Notes under the pieces: generated by a model
Databases searched by the model: none
The model's input: only the letters and a program-made list of their open reading frames with translations
What the model was told of the DNA's origin: nothing
Shown here: positions 1-8,204 of the stretch, piece after piece
Numbering within the stretch: the first letter of the stretch is position 1
Layout of the letters: every line of letters begins with the position of its first letter
Program-made: the position numbers and the translations under genes
DNA from: Chitinophaga pinensis
GTDB taxonomy: Bacteria > Bacteroidota > Bacteroidia > Chitinophagales > Chitinophagaceae
Assembly: GCA_945872805.1 (NCBI GenBank)
Contig: CAMCBE010000067.1
Coordinates: 1 to 8,464, forward strand
Direction: 5' to 3'
DNA length: 8,464 nt

Positions 1-1504
1 CGCGTGGCTTTCTTAATAATGCTCTTGCTATGGATATCCGTTGTTTTTCTCCACCTGAAAGTTTCAAGCCACCTTCTCCAATAACGGTATTCAGTCCTTG
101 ATCGGCTCTATTTAATAAATTAAAGCAGGATGATTTGGACAACGCATCATTTAACTCACTGTCGGTTGCGTTGGGGTTAACAAATAATAAATTTTCTTTT
201 ATGGTTCCGGAAAACAATTGTGTGTCTTGAGTAACAAATCCAATTTGTTTTCTCAGGTCGTCGAAATTAATTTCATTTTCATCAAGACCATTATATAAAA
301 TTTTTCCTTCTTGTGGTCTATATAGTCCAACCAACAATTTCATTAGGGTTGTTTTCCCAGAGCCTGAAGGGCCAACAAAGGCAATTGTTTCACCTCGTGA
401 AACACTAAAGTTGATATTGTCGATTGCTTTTTGCTTTGCAGTGATATGTCGAAAACCTACTTGATTGAATTGTAGGGTTTCAATATCTCCTAGAGGCACC
501 GGATTAAGAGGGGCTTTTTCTGGTTCTTTTTCCATTAATCTATGGTAGTTCCCAATGGATGCTTCTGCTTCGCGATAGGAAAGAATAATATTTCCGATCT
601 CCTGAAGTGGTCCAAAGATGAAGAAGGAGAAAAATTGCATCGTTACCATTTCGTGGGGTTGCATTTTATCTTTGAAAATCAACCACATCAATAGAAATAA
701 AATTACTTGCCTCAATGTGTTCACCATTGTTCCTTGTAAAAAACTAATGCTTCTAATCCGTTTTACCTTGGTCAGTTCTAAGGTCAAAATCTTGTATGTA
801 TCTGCATTCAGCCTTTTCACCTCTTGTTGGGTTAGGCCTAAGCTTTTAACCAATTCAATATTGCGTAAGCTTTCGGTGGTGGTGCCTGCAAGGGATGTGG
901 TTTGACTTACGATAGATTTTTGAATACTTTTTAATTTCTTACTCAATACATTGGTGATGAGAGAAAGAAATAAAATCCCACCCACGTAGGCTATGGGAAC
1001 TGACCAGTGGATATATAATGATGCATAAATGAATACAAAGGTTATGCCAACTAAAATAGCAAAAAGCGCATTGAGAAAATAGTTGATAAATTTTTCAGTG
1101 TCAGTTCTAACCTTGGTTAAAATACTCAAGGTTTCTCCGCTGCGTTGATCTTCGAACTCTTGATACGGGAGTTTCATCGCGTGTTGCAATCCTTGTGTAA
1201 AAATTCGTGCACCAAATTTTTGTATCACAACGTTTGCGAAGTAGTCTTGAAAGTTTTTGGCTATTCTACTCATCATCGCAGTTCCCATCGATAAGCATAG
1301 CAATACAACAACTGCTTTTAGAAAGTCATTCCATACAGAGGGCTTACCTGCTTCTTGGAGGTTATTAGTGTCTTGAGCAAGTTTGATGATTTTACCAAAG
1401 ATGATGGGGTCAATGAGAGAAAAGACGGTATTAATAGAGGCTAGTGCCATCGTAAGAATGACTAGCCATTTATATGGCTTAAGGTAGCTAATGAGGATTT
1501 TCAT
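1..1504 (-). CDS. ABC exporter half-transporter (ABCB/MsbA-like), C-terminus cut by window edge
   Basis: This is a fused membrane domain and ATPase of the type IV (ABCB/MsbA) exporter family. Such proteins work as dimers in the inner membrane and drive export of lipids, drugs or peptides; the substrate cannot be read from the sequence. About 501 residues are visible and the last ~80-90, with Walker B and the H-loop, lie beyond the left edge. The N-terminus MKILISYLKPYKW leads into hydrophobic helices at about 13-38, 62-82, 143-163, 168-188 and 265-280. The ATPase domain shows Walker A GPSGSGKT (378-385), a Q-loop glutamine (Q426, in VTQDTQLF) and signature LSGGEKQR (482-489). The ATG at 1504 is chosen because an in-frame TAA lies four codons upstream. 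It follows the ABC-2 permease gene after 53 bp on the same strand, so read-through transcription is possible, but it carries its own ATPase and need not work with that pair. Confidence 0.93.
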   Translation of the reverse strand, partial: MKILISYLKPYKWLVILTMALASINTVFSLIDPIIFGKIIKLAQDTNNLQEAGKPSVWNDFLKAVVVLLCLSMGTAMMSRIAKNFQDYFANVVIQKFGARIFTQGLQHAMKLPYQEFEDQRSGETLSILTKVRTDTEKFINYFLNALFAILVGITFVFIYASLYIHWSVPIAYVGGILFLSLITNVLSKKLKSIQKSIVSQTTSLAGTTTESLRNIELVKSLGLTQQEVKRLNADTYKILTLELTKVKRIRSISFLQGTMVNTLRQVILFLLMWLIFKDKMQPHEMVTMQFFSFFIFGPLQEIGNIILSYREAEASIGNYHRLMEKEPEKAPLNPVPLGDIETLQFNQVGFRHITAKQKAIDNINFSVSRGETIAFVGPSGSGKTTLMKLLVGLYRPQEGKILYNGLDENEINFDDLRKQIGFVTQDTQLFSGTIKENLLFVNPNATDSELNDALSKSSCFNLLNRADQGLNTVIGEGGLKLSGGEKQRISIARALLRKPR

Positions 1505-1557
1505 ATAGCAAGATTACGTCAAATATTATGCCAATGTTTACACGTTGACTAATTTGA

Positions 1558-2889
1558 CTAATTTTTTCTGAAGGTCCAGGTGATCATTTCTTTCCAAGTA
1601 ACTTTTTTCCCGTACATCAAAATGCCTGTTCTGTATATCTTGCCAGCAAGCCATGTGGTTAGCATGAATCCACCAATAAGACTGAGCATCGAGGCGGCCA
1701 ATTGCCAATAGGGTACTGTGCCAGGCACGCCAAATGGAATTCGACCCATCATGATGATGGGGGATGTGAATGGAATGATGCTGGTCCATACAGCCAAATT
1801 ACTTCCTGGATTACTTAGCACACTATTCAATATCACAAAGGAAAAAATAATAGGCATGGTAATGGGTAGCATGAGCGCTTGTGCTTCTTGAGGGTCTTCG
1901 TTGATCACACTTCCAATGGCAGCAAATAGAGAAGCGTAAAATAGATATCCTCCAAGAAAATAAAAAAGAAAGCAGCCTATAACCATAAACCAGTTTACTC
2001 CTTCAATGAAGTCGGACTTAGCCTGTAGTATTTTCATGGCCATAGGATTGCCTGTAGCTGTATTCAGCACATCCTGACCTTGTTGCGCTTGTTGAAACTG
2101 TTGGTAGGTTTCGGCAGGAATGAACATGGATAGAGAGCTAGTGAGTACGATCATGAGTAGTATCCATAATAATAATTGAGTAAGGCCTACTCCTGCAATG
2201 CCAATGATCTTGCCTAACATTAATTCAAAGGGTTTACAGGAAGAAACAATCACTTCTGCAATGCGATTAGTTTTTTCTTCAGCAACACCGCGCATCACCA
2301 TCGCACCAAAAATAAACATGGTCATGTAAATAAGAAAGCCGCTGCCAAATCCAATAGCATAAGCTATTCCTGTGTTAGCCTCTTTTGATTTCCCTTTACC
2401 ATCCTCCACCATATTGGTTAGCGTCACGTTGTCTTCTGATGCATTTGAAATAGAATCCAGTGTAGTTTTATTTATTCCGCTTTCCTGAAGCATGTTGTTC
2501 TCTACGGCTTTATTAAGCTGTCTTTCAATGTATTTTGTAGCTTCAAAACCAATCTGCTTTTCAGAATGTAAGTTGCTCACTAAAGTTCCATTTACACTGG
2601 TTGTATAGAGTATAGCATCAATCTTCTTTGCTTTATAATTTAGGCTATCTACATCTTCGGCAAAAGAAAATGTCACATTTCCTGTGTCACTTTTTAAGTT
2701 GGATTGTAAAAAGCCAGGGTCATTGACAACAGCTATTGTTAGTTGTTCTTTTGAACTGGTAGCAAAGTATACTGAACCCGCAATGAATAGGATAAAAACA
2801 ACGGGAATTAAGAACGTGGTAAGAATGAATCTCTTATTACTCACCCTAGTTGTATATTCTCTTTTTATAATGAGGCCGACCTTATGCAT
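1558..2889 (-). CDS. ABC-2 type permease subunit (NatB/YhaP-like)
   Basis: This is the membrane subunit of a two-gene ABC-2 exporter, partner of the ATPase encoded immediately upstream (19-bp gap, same strand). The 443 residues start with a short cytoplasmic segment, then TM1 (about 21-43) and a large soluble, probably extracytoplasmic domain (about 45-172). Further hydrophobic helices lie near 175-198, 227-254, 298-322, 338-358, 365-381 and 393-415, a layout typical of NatB-like permeases (ABC2_membrane_3 type). The segment EEKTNRIAEVIVSS (204-217), followed by KPFELMLGK (219-227), matches the conserved cytoplasmic element between TM2 and TM3 that is thought to contact the ATPase. A Gln-rich stretch (263-272) sits in the loop before TM4. 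NatAB-type systems have been linked to sodium or drug export, but the substrate here is unknown. No clear Shine-Dalgarno precedes the ATG, as is common in Bacteroidota. Confidence 0.9.
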   Translation of the reverse strand: MHKVGLIIKREYTTRVSNKRFILTTFLIPVVFILFIAGSVYFATSSKEQLTIAVVNDPGFLQSNLKSDTGNVTFSFAEDVDSLNYKAKKIDAILYTTSVNGTLVSNLHSEKQIGFEATKYIERQLNKAVENNMLQESGINKTTLDSISNASEDNVTLTNMVEDGKGKSKEANTGIAYAIGFGSGFLIYMTMFIFGAMVMRGVAEEKTNRIAEVIVSSCKPFELMLGKIIGIAGVGLTQLLLWILLMIVLTSSLSMFIPAETYQQFQQAQQGQDVLNTATGNPMAMKILQAKSDFIEGVNWFMVIGCFLFYFLGGYLFYASLFAAIGSVINEDPQEAQALMLPITMPIIFSFVILNSVLSNPGSNLAVWTSIIPFTSPIIMMGRIPFGVPGTVPYWQLAASMLSLIGGFMLTTWLAGKIYRTGILMYGKKVTWKEMITWTFRKN

Positions 2890-2908
2890 AAATTAATTTT
2901 GACGGATG

Positions 2909-3841
2909 TTATGGTTGAAATTGTCTTGCTTCTGGGCTACCCTGTACCAGTTTAATAAAAATATCGTTGATGCTGGGCAGGATTTCGTTAAAGGAGTGGA
3001 TGCTTAATCCTTTGTGAATGAAATAGCTGATAATTTCATTGTTTGAAAAATCTGCATTTTTTCGAATCACTACACTTTTTTCTTTCGCTTTGATTAAATC
3101 GAAAAGATGAATTGCGGTATGTTCGGGTAATATTTTTTGTTCAAATTCAACTTCAAAAATATTTTCTTTAAAATCTTGTTTTATTTTTTCAACAGTACCA
3201 TCAAGAATTTTTTCTCCTTTGTTCACTAAGATGATGTGGTCGCAAATCTCTTCAACTTGTTCCATGCGGTGAGTACTAAAGATGATGGTTGCGCCTTCAT
3301 GGGCGAGTCTAAATATTTCATCTTTAATAAGGTTTGCATTCACTGGGTCTAATCCACTAAACGGTTCATCTAAAATGATGAGTTTGGGGTTGTGCACTAC
3401 CGTGGTAACAAATTGCAGTTTCTGGCTCATCCCCTTGCTAAGGTCTTCTACTTTTTTGTTCCACCATGATTCCATTTGAAATTTGATGAACCAATTCTTG
3501 GTATTTTCCAGGGCCTCTTTTTTTGACAGGCCTTTCAATTGCGCTAAATAGAGCACTTGCTCACCTATTTTCATTTTTTTATACAAACCTCTTTCCTCAG
3601 GCATGTATCCAATCAATGGATTGTCGTGAAGCGGATCAAATTTTTTCCCATTTAATGTAATAGATCCTTCATCAGGAAAAAAGATCCCTGTGATCATGCG
3701 TAGGAGGGTTGTTTTGCCGGCACCATTTGGACCTAGTAATCCGAAGACTGACCCTTTGTTTATGGAGAAGCTTATGTTCTCCACGGCTTTTTGTCCAGAA
3801 AAATATTTCTTAAGCGATGTAACTTCTATAATAGGTTCCAT
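2909..3841 (-). CDS. ABC transporter ATP-binding subunit (NatA/YhaQ-like, with DUF4162-type tail)
   Basis: This is the ATPase that powers the ABC-2 permease encoded 19 bp downstream. In its 310 residues the ordered motifs are Walker A GPNGAGKT (37-44), PEERGLY (81-87) in the Q-loop region, signature LSKGMSQ (134-140), Walker B LIILDEP (154-160), D-loop SGLD (162-165) and switch histidine H191 in STHRMEQ. PEERGLY puts a Glu where most ABC ATPases have the Q-loop Gln; from memory this is a trait of the NatA/DUF4162 subgroup rather than damage. Residues from about 225 to 305 form an extra C-terminal domain fitting DUF4162. The signature reads LSKGM instead of LSGGQ, also common in this subgroup. 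The gene lies 83 bp after the FAD dehydrogenase gene, enough for its own promoter, although I see no strong one. The substrate is unknown. Confidence 0.93.
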   Translation of the reverse strand: MEPIIEVTSLKKYFSGQKAVENISFSINKGSVFGLLGPNGAGKTTLLRMITGIFFPDEGSITLNGKKFDPLHDNPLIGYMPEERGLYKKMKIGEQVLYLAQLKGLSKKEALENTKNWFIKFQMESWWNKKVEDLSKGMSQKLQFVTTVVHNPKLIILDEPFSGLDPVNANLIKDEIFRLAHEGATIIFSTHRMEQVEEICDHIILVNKGEKILDGTVEKIKQDFKENIFEVEFEQKILPEHTAIHLFDLIKAKEKSVVIRKNADFSNNEIISYFIHKGLSIHSFNEILPSINDIFIKLVQGSPEARQFQP

Positions 3842-3924
3842 AATTATGATTGCAGATGAAAAATTACGGGTAAAAGTTGTAAGGTGCTGAAAATAATGAT
3901 GAATGGCGATGTTAAATAGTTAAT

Positions 3925-5532
3925 TTATATACCACATAATTTCATTGCTACGGCCTGCCCATCCATGGCAGCACTAACAATGCCCCCTGCATAGCCTGCC
4001 CCCTCAGCGCAAGGGAATAAATTGGATATTTGTGGATGCCTCAATGTTTCTGGATCTCTAGGTATTTTAATGGGGGAAGACGTGCGGCTCTCTGGGGCAA
4101 CAATAATAGCTTCTTCCGTATAATAGCCCCGCATTTTTTTCCCAAATGCTTTCAGGGCTTGCTGCAATGATTCATAAATGAAGGAGGGCAATACTTCATC
4201 TAGTTTTACTGAGTTCACGCCTCGGAGGTAGGAGTTTTCTGGGAGAGAGTTCGAATGTTTTTTATTTACGAAATCCGTCATGCGTTGAGCAGGCGCAACA
4301 AAAAATCCACCTCCAGCTTGGTAGGCTTTGCGTTCAATTGATTCTTGTAAGTCGTGCAAGCTAAATGGGTTTGGTTCATTCTTTTTGGAATGAATCTTGC
4401 CTATCTCATTATTGCTTCCCCGTTCAACTAGTTCAGCATCATTCAAATTGATCTGTACTACCATCCCAGAGTTTGCGTATGGATTATTCCGTTTTGAAGG
4501 GCTCCATCCATTAACTACCAATTCTTGTTGTGTTGTAGACGCGGTGGCTATGATGCCGCCTGGGCACATGCAAAATGAAAAAACGCCTCTGTTATGTACT
4601 TGCTCGACTAATTGATAGGAGGCTGCCGGAAGAAATTCATCTCTTGGTTGATGTGTTGGGCAATGGTATTGGATCGTATCGATTAATGATTGAGGGTGTT
4701 CGATTCTTACCCCTAATGCAAATGGCTTGGATTCAATCAAGATGTCTTTTCTATGCAGCAGCTGATAAATATCCTTTGCTGAATGGCCAGTGGCTAGGAC
4801 GACTTCATCAGCGTCCCACTTGTTTCCTGTATGGCATATTAATCTAGAAATTCGCTGGTTTTTGATTTCTAAATCTGTGACGCGTTCGCTGAAGTGAACT
4901 TCTCCTCCAGAGGCAATGATTTGCTCACGCATCTGTTGAATGATTTTAGGGAGTTTATTCGTGCCTATATGAGGGTGGGCCGTGTACAGAATATTTTCAT
5001 CGGCACCAAAGTGGACAAGCAATTGTAAGATTTCGATTACATTGCCTCGCTTGCTGCTTCGGGTATAGAGTTTGCCATCGCTATACGTTCCTGCCCCTCC
5101 TTCTCCAAAGCAATAGTTGCTATCCTCATTTAAAATCCCTTCTTTATTTAAGATGGCGAGGTCTCTTCTTCTGTCTCGAACATCTTTACCTCGTTCTAGT
5201 ATAATTGGTTTGATGCCCCGTTCTATGAGTTTTAGGGCAGCAAAAAGTCCAGCTGGGCCGGCTCCGATGATGAGTACTTTTTTTTGAGCTTGGAGTACGT
5301 CTTGAAAATGAAATTCAGGTTTGGGTATATTGAAGAACGGTTCGTCAATGAAGGCATTGACTTTCATATTGATTAATACAGTACTTTTTCTGGCGTCTAT
5401 TGATTTTTTAAGGCAGTGAAATCCGCTAACAGCGGTTGTTTTTTTGCCAAGGTGTTGTGCTATGGCCATTGTAATGGCAGCAGGGTTTGAAGCATCTTTC
5501 GGGGAAAGTTGCAAATGGATCTCTTGCTGCAT
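3925..5532 (-). CDS. FAD-dependent dehydrogenase, COG2509 type
   Basis: This is a predicted cytoplasmic flavoprotein of the COG2509 group (uncharacterised FAD-dependent dehydrogenases); the physiological substrate is not known. The 535 residues begin with a small alpha/beta region (1-80). The FAD-binding Rossmann motif follows at VLIIGAGPAGLFAA (86-99), with the ribose-binding Glu in ILERG (E113). The block CFGEGGAGTYSDGKLYTR (141-158) and the C-terminal block AEGAGYAGGIVSAAMDG are hallmarks of the family. There is no signal peptide. ATG 5532 is supported by the family-like N-terminus and by the 17-bp gap to the upstream DUF3127 gene, which suggests the two are co-transcribed. Length and motifs look complete. 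Confidence is high for the family and low for any specific reaction. Confidence 0.93.
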   Translation of the reverse strand: MQQEIHLQLSPKDASNPAAITMAIAQHLGKKTTAVSGFHCLKKSIDARKSTVLINMKVNAFIDEPFFNIPKPEFHFQDVLQAQKKVLIIGAGPAGLFAALKLIERGIKPIILERGKDVRDRRRDLAILNKEGILNEDSNYCFGEGGAGTYSDGKLYTRSSKRGNVIEILQLLVHFGADENILYTAHPHIGTNKLPKIIQQMREQIIASGGEVHFSERVTDLEIKNQRISRLICHTGNKWDADEVVLATGHSAKDIYQLLHRKDILIESKPFALGVRIEHPQSLIDTIQYHCPTHQPRDEFLPAASYQLVEQVHNRGVFSFCMCPGGIIATASTTQQELVVNGWSPSKRNNPYANSGMVVQINLNDAELVERGSNNEIGKIHSKKNEPNPFSLHDLQESIERKAYQAGGGFFVAPAQRMTDFVNKKHSNSLPENSYLRGVNSVKLDEVLPSFIYESLQQALKAFGKKMRGYYTEEAIIVAPESRTSSPIKIPRDPETLRHPQISNLFPCAEGAGYAGGIVSAAMDGQAVAMKLCGI

Positions 5533-5549
5533 AGACGTTGGATTTTGGC

Positions 5550-5930
5550 TTAAAAAGGCAGGTCGTCTGCAATGCCATGCTGGCTTTCAGGATCTGGTGA
5601 AAATGCTGGAGGGGCTTCAATTCCACCACCTGTTCCCATGGCAATGTTTTCAATCCTCCACGCATCTAAGTTAGTGATGTAATTGGTTTGTCCGTTTTTG
5701 TCCCACTTACTTCCTTTGATATTGAAGTGAACCTTGATGGTGTCGCCTATATTGAATCGGTCGATGATGGTTGTTCTGTCTTGGACGGACTGAAACTTTA
5801 CGAAATTGGTGATGGCGCGTCCATTAATATCTTCATTTGTCTCCACCACAAATTCTCGAGTTTTGAATGTGGCACTGCGTTGGATGGTTTCAAATTTGGC
5901 AACCAATTTTCCGGTAAGATCAAATCCCAT
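5550..5930 (-). CDS. DUF3127 protein, OB-fold-like with SSB-type DDLPF C-terminal tip
   Basis: This 126-residue protein matches my knowledge of the DUF3127 family, found widely in Bacteroidota. Visible features are MGFDLTGKLVAKFETIQ at the start, the strand pattern TREFVVETN, FVKFQSVQDRTTIIDRF (43-59), IGDTIKVHFNIKGSKW (61-76) and TNLDAWRIENI (86-96). This is an all-beta pattern compatible with an OB fold. After residue 97 comes a Gly/Pro-rich low-complexity linker ending in ADDLPF. That ending closely resembles the acidic C-terminal tip of bacterial SSB (DDIPF), which recruits replication and repair proteins. The architecture of fold, flexible linker and tip is therefore SSB-like, and a role in binding single-stranded nucleic acid is inferred, not shown. 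It is the first gene of the minus-strand cluster and is divergent from dnaA. Confidence 0.9.
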   Translation of the reverse strand: MGFDLTGKLVAKFETIQRSATFKTREFVVETNEDINGRAITNFVKFQSVQDRTTIIDRFNIGDTIKVHFNIKGSKWDKNGQTNYITNLDAWRIENIAMGTGGGIEAPPAFSPDPESQHGIADDLPF

Positions 5931-5947
5931 AGCTTGATGTATTTAAA

Positions 5948-5979
5948 CGAAGGTATCAATAAATTCAGGAGTTTTAAAA
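5948..5979 (-). promoter_or_regulatory. Possible Bacteroidota-type promoter for the DUF3127/FAD genes
   Basis: On the minus strand TTTT (5979-5976), a 20-base spacer and TACCTTCG (5955-5948) fit the Bacteroidota pattern TTTG-N19-21-TAnnTTTG with one mismatch in each element. It ends 17 bases before the ATG at 5930, which implies a very short 5' UTR. Such matches are not rare in AT-rich DNA, so this is tentative. Confidence 0.3.
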
Positions 5980-6375
5980 AATCCTTGTATACAAAATTAG
6001 GCGGCAGTTATAGGCCTTGGGCTTGATCCGGGTAGTGTAAAATCATTGGGCAGGACTTCACTTAGGCTGACTTGTTTTAGACAATTCCTTGACATTAGCT
6101 ATTTTGAACAACTAATTTTACTGAAAAACAATAAAAAGGATACACTTTTTTTCTGGCTGTGCTGACATTTTTTTGAGAAAATCTGGCTTGATTTGATGAT
6201 TTTTTTAGCGAATAGTGGCCCCTAAAAATTTTCTAGAATAAAAAATTTTTTTATTTGCTAACAGACGATATATTCGCTGTCCAACTTATTTAATCGACTG
6301 GGTTTTTGGCTACATAAAAAAAATAGTTTTTTAGATAAGAATTAAAGTGAAGAGAAGGAATAATAGTATATATTT

Positions 6376-6384
6376 AGTGGATAT
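6376..6384 (+). promoter_or_regulatory. Weak DnaA-box-like site upstream of dnaA
   Basis: AGTGGATAT differs from the consensus TGTGGATAA at the first and last base only. It lies 90 bp before the dnaA start, where an autoregulatory box would be reasonable. As a single 7/9 match it has little statistical weight. Confidence 0.25.
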
Positions 6385-6474
6385 TGAAGAGAGTGGGTCA
6401 GGAATTATATCATGTTCATTTTCTTTTAGGTCAACCCCAAATTATTTAAAACCAAAACAACTGCATACGTACTA

Positions 6475-7908
6475 ATGGAGAAAGCATTTGAAAAAGTTTG
6501 GATCAATTGTTTGTCTATCATCAAAGACATTGTAGAGTGGCAACACTTTAAGACTTGGTTCGAGCCAATTCAACCCGTTGCTATAAAAGATAACGTGCTT
6601 ACCATTCAAGTGCCTAGTCAATTTTTTTACGAGTACATCGAAGAGCATTACATAAATCTTCTTTCCAAAACACTAAAGCGTGAATTAGGAAAAGATGCAC
6701 GGCTTGAATACCGAATCATGGTGGATAGTGGCAATGGAAAGAACAAGCCACTCACTATGGATGTTAGTGGCCAGTCGTTCAAGAGTTTCTCTAATAATGA
6801 ATTGGACTTCCCGTTGGTAATTAGTAACCAGGTGAGGAATCCGTTTGTCATCCCTGGACTTAAGAAGATGCAAATCGATTCTCAATTGAATCCGATTTAT
6901 ACATTTGAGGCATTTGTTGAAGGTGATTGCAATAGGGTTGCTCGTCGTGCAGGTAAGACGGTAGCTGAGAAGCCAGGTGCTACTTCTTTTAATCCGTTGG
7001 TCGTTTATGGTGGAGTTGGATTGGGTAAATCACATCTGGCTCAAGCAATTGGCAATGAGGTTAAGCGATTACATCCGAATAAAGTGGTTTTATATGTGAG
7101 TTCAGAAAAATTCATTAATCAATTTCAGGATCACAGCAGGAATAATGCGATCAATGATTTTATACATTTTTATCAATTGATTGATGTATTGATCCTTGAT
7201 GATGTTCAGTTTTTCAATAGGGCTGAAAAAACACAAGATGCATTCTTTGCTATATTCAATCATTTGCATCAATCCGGTAAGCAATTAATATTAAGTTCAG
7301 ATAAACCACCAAAAGATTTGGAAGGGTTGCAGGAGCGTTTGCTTAGTCGATTCAGATGGGGGTTGAGTGCGGATCTTCAGGTTCCAGATTATGAGACCCG
7401 AATAGAGATTCTTGAAAAGAAGATGAAGAACAATGGACTTGATCTTCCTAAAGATGTAGTAAAATACATTGCGTACAACATTCAAAATAATGTGCGTGAG
7501 CTTGAGGGGGCGTTGATTTCATTATTGGCACAATCTTCTCTCAATAAGCGTGAGATTGATCTTGATTTGGCGAAGAAGGTGTTGAGGAATTTCATCAAAA
7601 CATCCTCTAAAGAGATTACAATTGACACCATTCAGAAAATGGTATGTGAGTTTTTTGATTTGCCTTATGACAGGTTGTTGCAGAAAACCAGGAAGCGTGA
7701 GATTGTACAAGCCCGTCAAATCACTATGTATCTTTCTAAGATCTTCACTAAGAATTCTCTTAAGACCATTGGAGAACATTTTGGCGGAAGGGATCACACT
7801 ACAGTTATACATTCTTGTCAGACTGTCAAGGATTTGATGGATACTGATAATTTGTTCAGGGAAAGTGTGATGGAATTGCAGCAGAAAGTGCAGTTAGCTG
7901 CGATGTAA
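6475..7908 (+). CDS. dnaA: Chromosomal replication initiator protein DnaA
   Basis: DnaA is the AAA+ ATPase that binds DnaA boxes and opens the origin; it also acts as a transcription factor. The 477 residues are full length for the family. Domain I (about 1-85) contains the FKTWFEPI block (25-32), and a linker spans about 86-138. Domain III starts at YTFEAFVEGDCN (142-153) with Walker A GGVGLGKS (179-186), Walker B VLILDD (238-243), sensor 1 around LSSDKPPKDL (273-282), the arginine finger in SRFRWGL (R292) and sensor 2 in NNVRELEGA (R341). Domain IV carries the helix-turn-helix and the DnaA signature GGRDHTTVIH (437-446). Walker A has Ser where Thr is more usual in DnaA (GKT), a conservative change. 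ATG 6475 gives a family-like N-terminus MEKAFEKVW. The gene stands alone on the plus strand; dnaN does not follow, since tRNA genes begin 88 bp downstream. Confidence 0.98.
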   Translation: MEKAFEKVWINCLSIIKDIVEWQHFKTWFEPIQPVAIKDNVLTIQVPSQFFYEYIEEHYINLLSKTLKRELGKDARLEYRIMVDSGNGKNKPLTMDVSGQSFKSFSNNELDFPLVISNQVRNPFVIPGLKKMQIDSQLNPIYTFEAFVEGDCNRVARRAGKTVAEKPGATSFNPLVVYGGVGLGKSHLAQAIGNEVKRLHPNKVVLYVSSEKFINQFQDHSRNNAINDFIHFYQLIDVLILDDVQFFNRAEKTQDAFFAIFNHLHQSGKQLILSSDKPPKDLEGLQERLLSRFRWGLSADLQVPDYETRIEILEKKMKNNGLDLPKDVVKYIAYNIQNNVRELEGALISLLAQSSLNKREIDLDLAKKVLRNFIKTSSKEITIDTIQKMVCEFFDLPYDRLLQKTRKREIVQARQITMYLSKIFTKNSLKTIGEHFGGRDHTTVIHSCQTVKDLMDTDNLFRESVMELQQKVQLAAM

Positions 7909-7940
7909 TCCATTCTTTTTCAAGTTCGGCATATAAATCT

Positions 7941-7971
7941 TTTGAGGTTTGGGGAGTCTTTAGTAAATTTG
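7941..7971 (+). promoter_or_regulatory. Bacteroidota-type promoter for the tRNA-Ser / repeat / tRNA-Pro transcript
   Basis: TTTG (7941-7944), a 19-base spacer and TAAATTTG (7964-7971) match the Bacteroidota consensus TTTG-N19-21-TAnnTTTG at every fixed position. Transcription would begin near 7976-7980, about 20 bases before the tRNA-Ser acceptor. It lies in the 88-bp gap after dnaA. No similarly good promoter is seen between the two tRNAs, so one transcript probably covers both and the repeats. Confidence 0.65.
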
Positions 7972-7996
7972 CCACCCTTAAAGTTGTTTTTTATAC

Positions 7997-8085
7997 GGTG
8001 AGGTGGATGAGTGGCTGAAATCAGTAGTTTGCTAAACTGCCGTACGGGTAATTCTGTACCGCGGGTTCGAATCCCGCCCTCACCG
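7997..8085 (+). tRNA. tRNA-Ser(GCT)
   Basis: This 89-nt class II tRNA reads the serine codons AGC and AGU. The acceptor strands GGTGAGG (7997-8003) and CCTCACC (8078-8084) pair fully, with discriminator G at 8085. The anticodon arm is GTAGT-TTGCTAA-ACTGC with one G-U pair, and the anticodon GCT is at 8031-8033. The long variable arm, typical of serine tRNAs, pairs GTACGG with CTGTAC. The T arm is GCGGG-TTCGAAT-CCCGC (8061-8077). CCA is not encoded (CAC follows), so it must be added after transcription. The sequence resembles the E. coli GCT serine tRNA as I remember it. Confidence 0.97.
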
Positions 8086-8111
8086 CACAAAGCATAACTG
8101 TAAGGAAAGTT

Positions 8112-8176
8112 TGGGAAGTAGCGCAGTAAGATGGCGCATCCCGACTAGGTTCGGGAGGGTCGCAGCAATGCGAATC
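8112..8176 (+). pseudogene. tRNA-Pro-like unit 1
   Basis: This is the tRNA-like part of the first unit. Its acceptor strand reads TGGGAAG, with T for the first C found in the other units. The D-stem GCGC/GCGC is intact. The anticodon-type hairpin pairs TCCCGA (8139-8144) with TCGGGA (8151-8156). A second hairpin TCGCA-GCAA-TGCGA (8160-8173) stands where the T arm should be. With no 3' acceptor strand and no T loop it should not be a working tRNA. The tail after CGAATC differs slightly from the other units (GTTCGATTTGG). Confidence 0.85.
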
Positions 8177-8204
8177 GTTCGATTTGGTTAGGTAAGATAA
8201 AGCT

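Larger units (their letters stand above)
5931..6474. other. Divergent AT-rich intergenic region upstream of dnaA; candidate but unproven origin region
   Basis: This 544-bp stretch has no credible gene: the one open frame that extends into it from 5688 is the shadow of the DUF3127 gene. It must carry the promoter of dnaA and probably that of the minus-strand cluster. Its most AT-rich part is 6222-6258, including a near-palindromic A6T7 tract (6238-6254). An 8-bp inverted repeat (AGCGAATA at 6207-6214, TATTCGCT at 6271-6278) flanks that part. The only DnaA-box-like site I see is AGTGGATAT at 6376-6384, matching 7 of 9 bases of TGTGGATAA. Proximity to dnaA invites an oriC call, but the absence of a box cluster argues for caution. 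Confidence 0.5.

Noticed and set aside
618..905. 95-residue plus-strand ORF
   Set aside because: It lies entirely antisense to the ABC exporter coding region, which has intact conserved motifs, and its translation resembles no family I know.
1538..1789. 83-residue minus-strand ORF rich in His and Trp
   Set aside because: It is an alternative frame of the same strand inside the ABC-2 permease gene. Its composition reflects the permease codons, and the permease frame runs on to its normal end.
3842..3924. Promoter for the ABC ATPase gene in the 83-bp gap
   Set aside because: TAATTTTT on the minus strand is a 7/8 match, but its upstream element is weak and spaced at 23 bases; co-transcription with the FAD gene is equally likely.
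5688..6026. 112-residue plus-strand ORF reaching into the intergenic region
   Set aside because: Most of it is antisense to the DUF3127 gene, and the remainder shows no protein-like features.
6305..6331. dnaA promoter TTTG...TAGTTTTT
   Set aside because: The spacer is only 15 bases, shorter than the usual 19-21, and the second element has a mismatch. TATATTTA at 6369 has no upstream TTTG at the right distance.
7956..7992. Rho-independent terminator after dnaA
   Set aside because: CTTTA and TAAAG can pair around a 16-base loop before a T-rich stretch, but the stem is short and AT-rich and overlaps the strong tRNA promoter.
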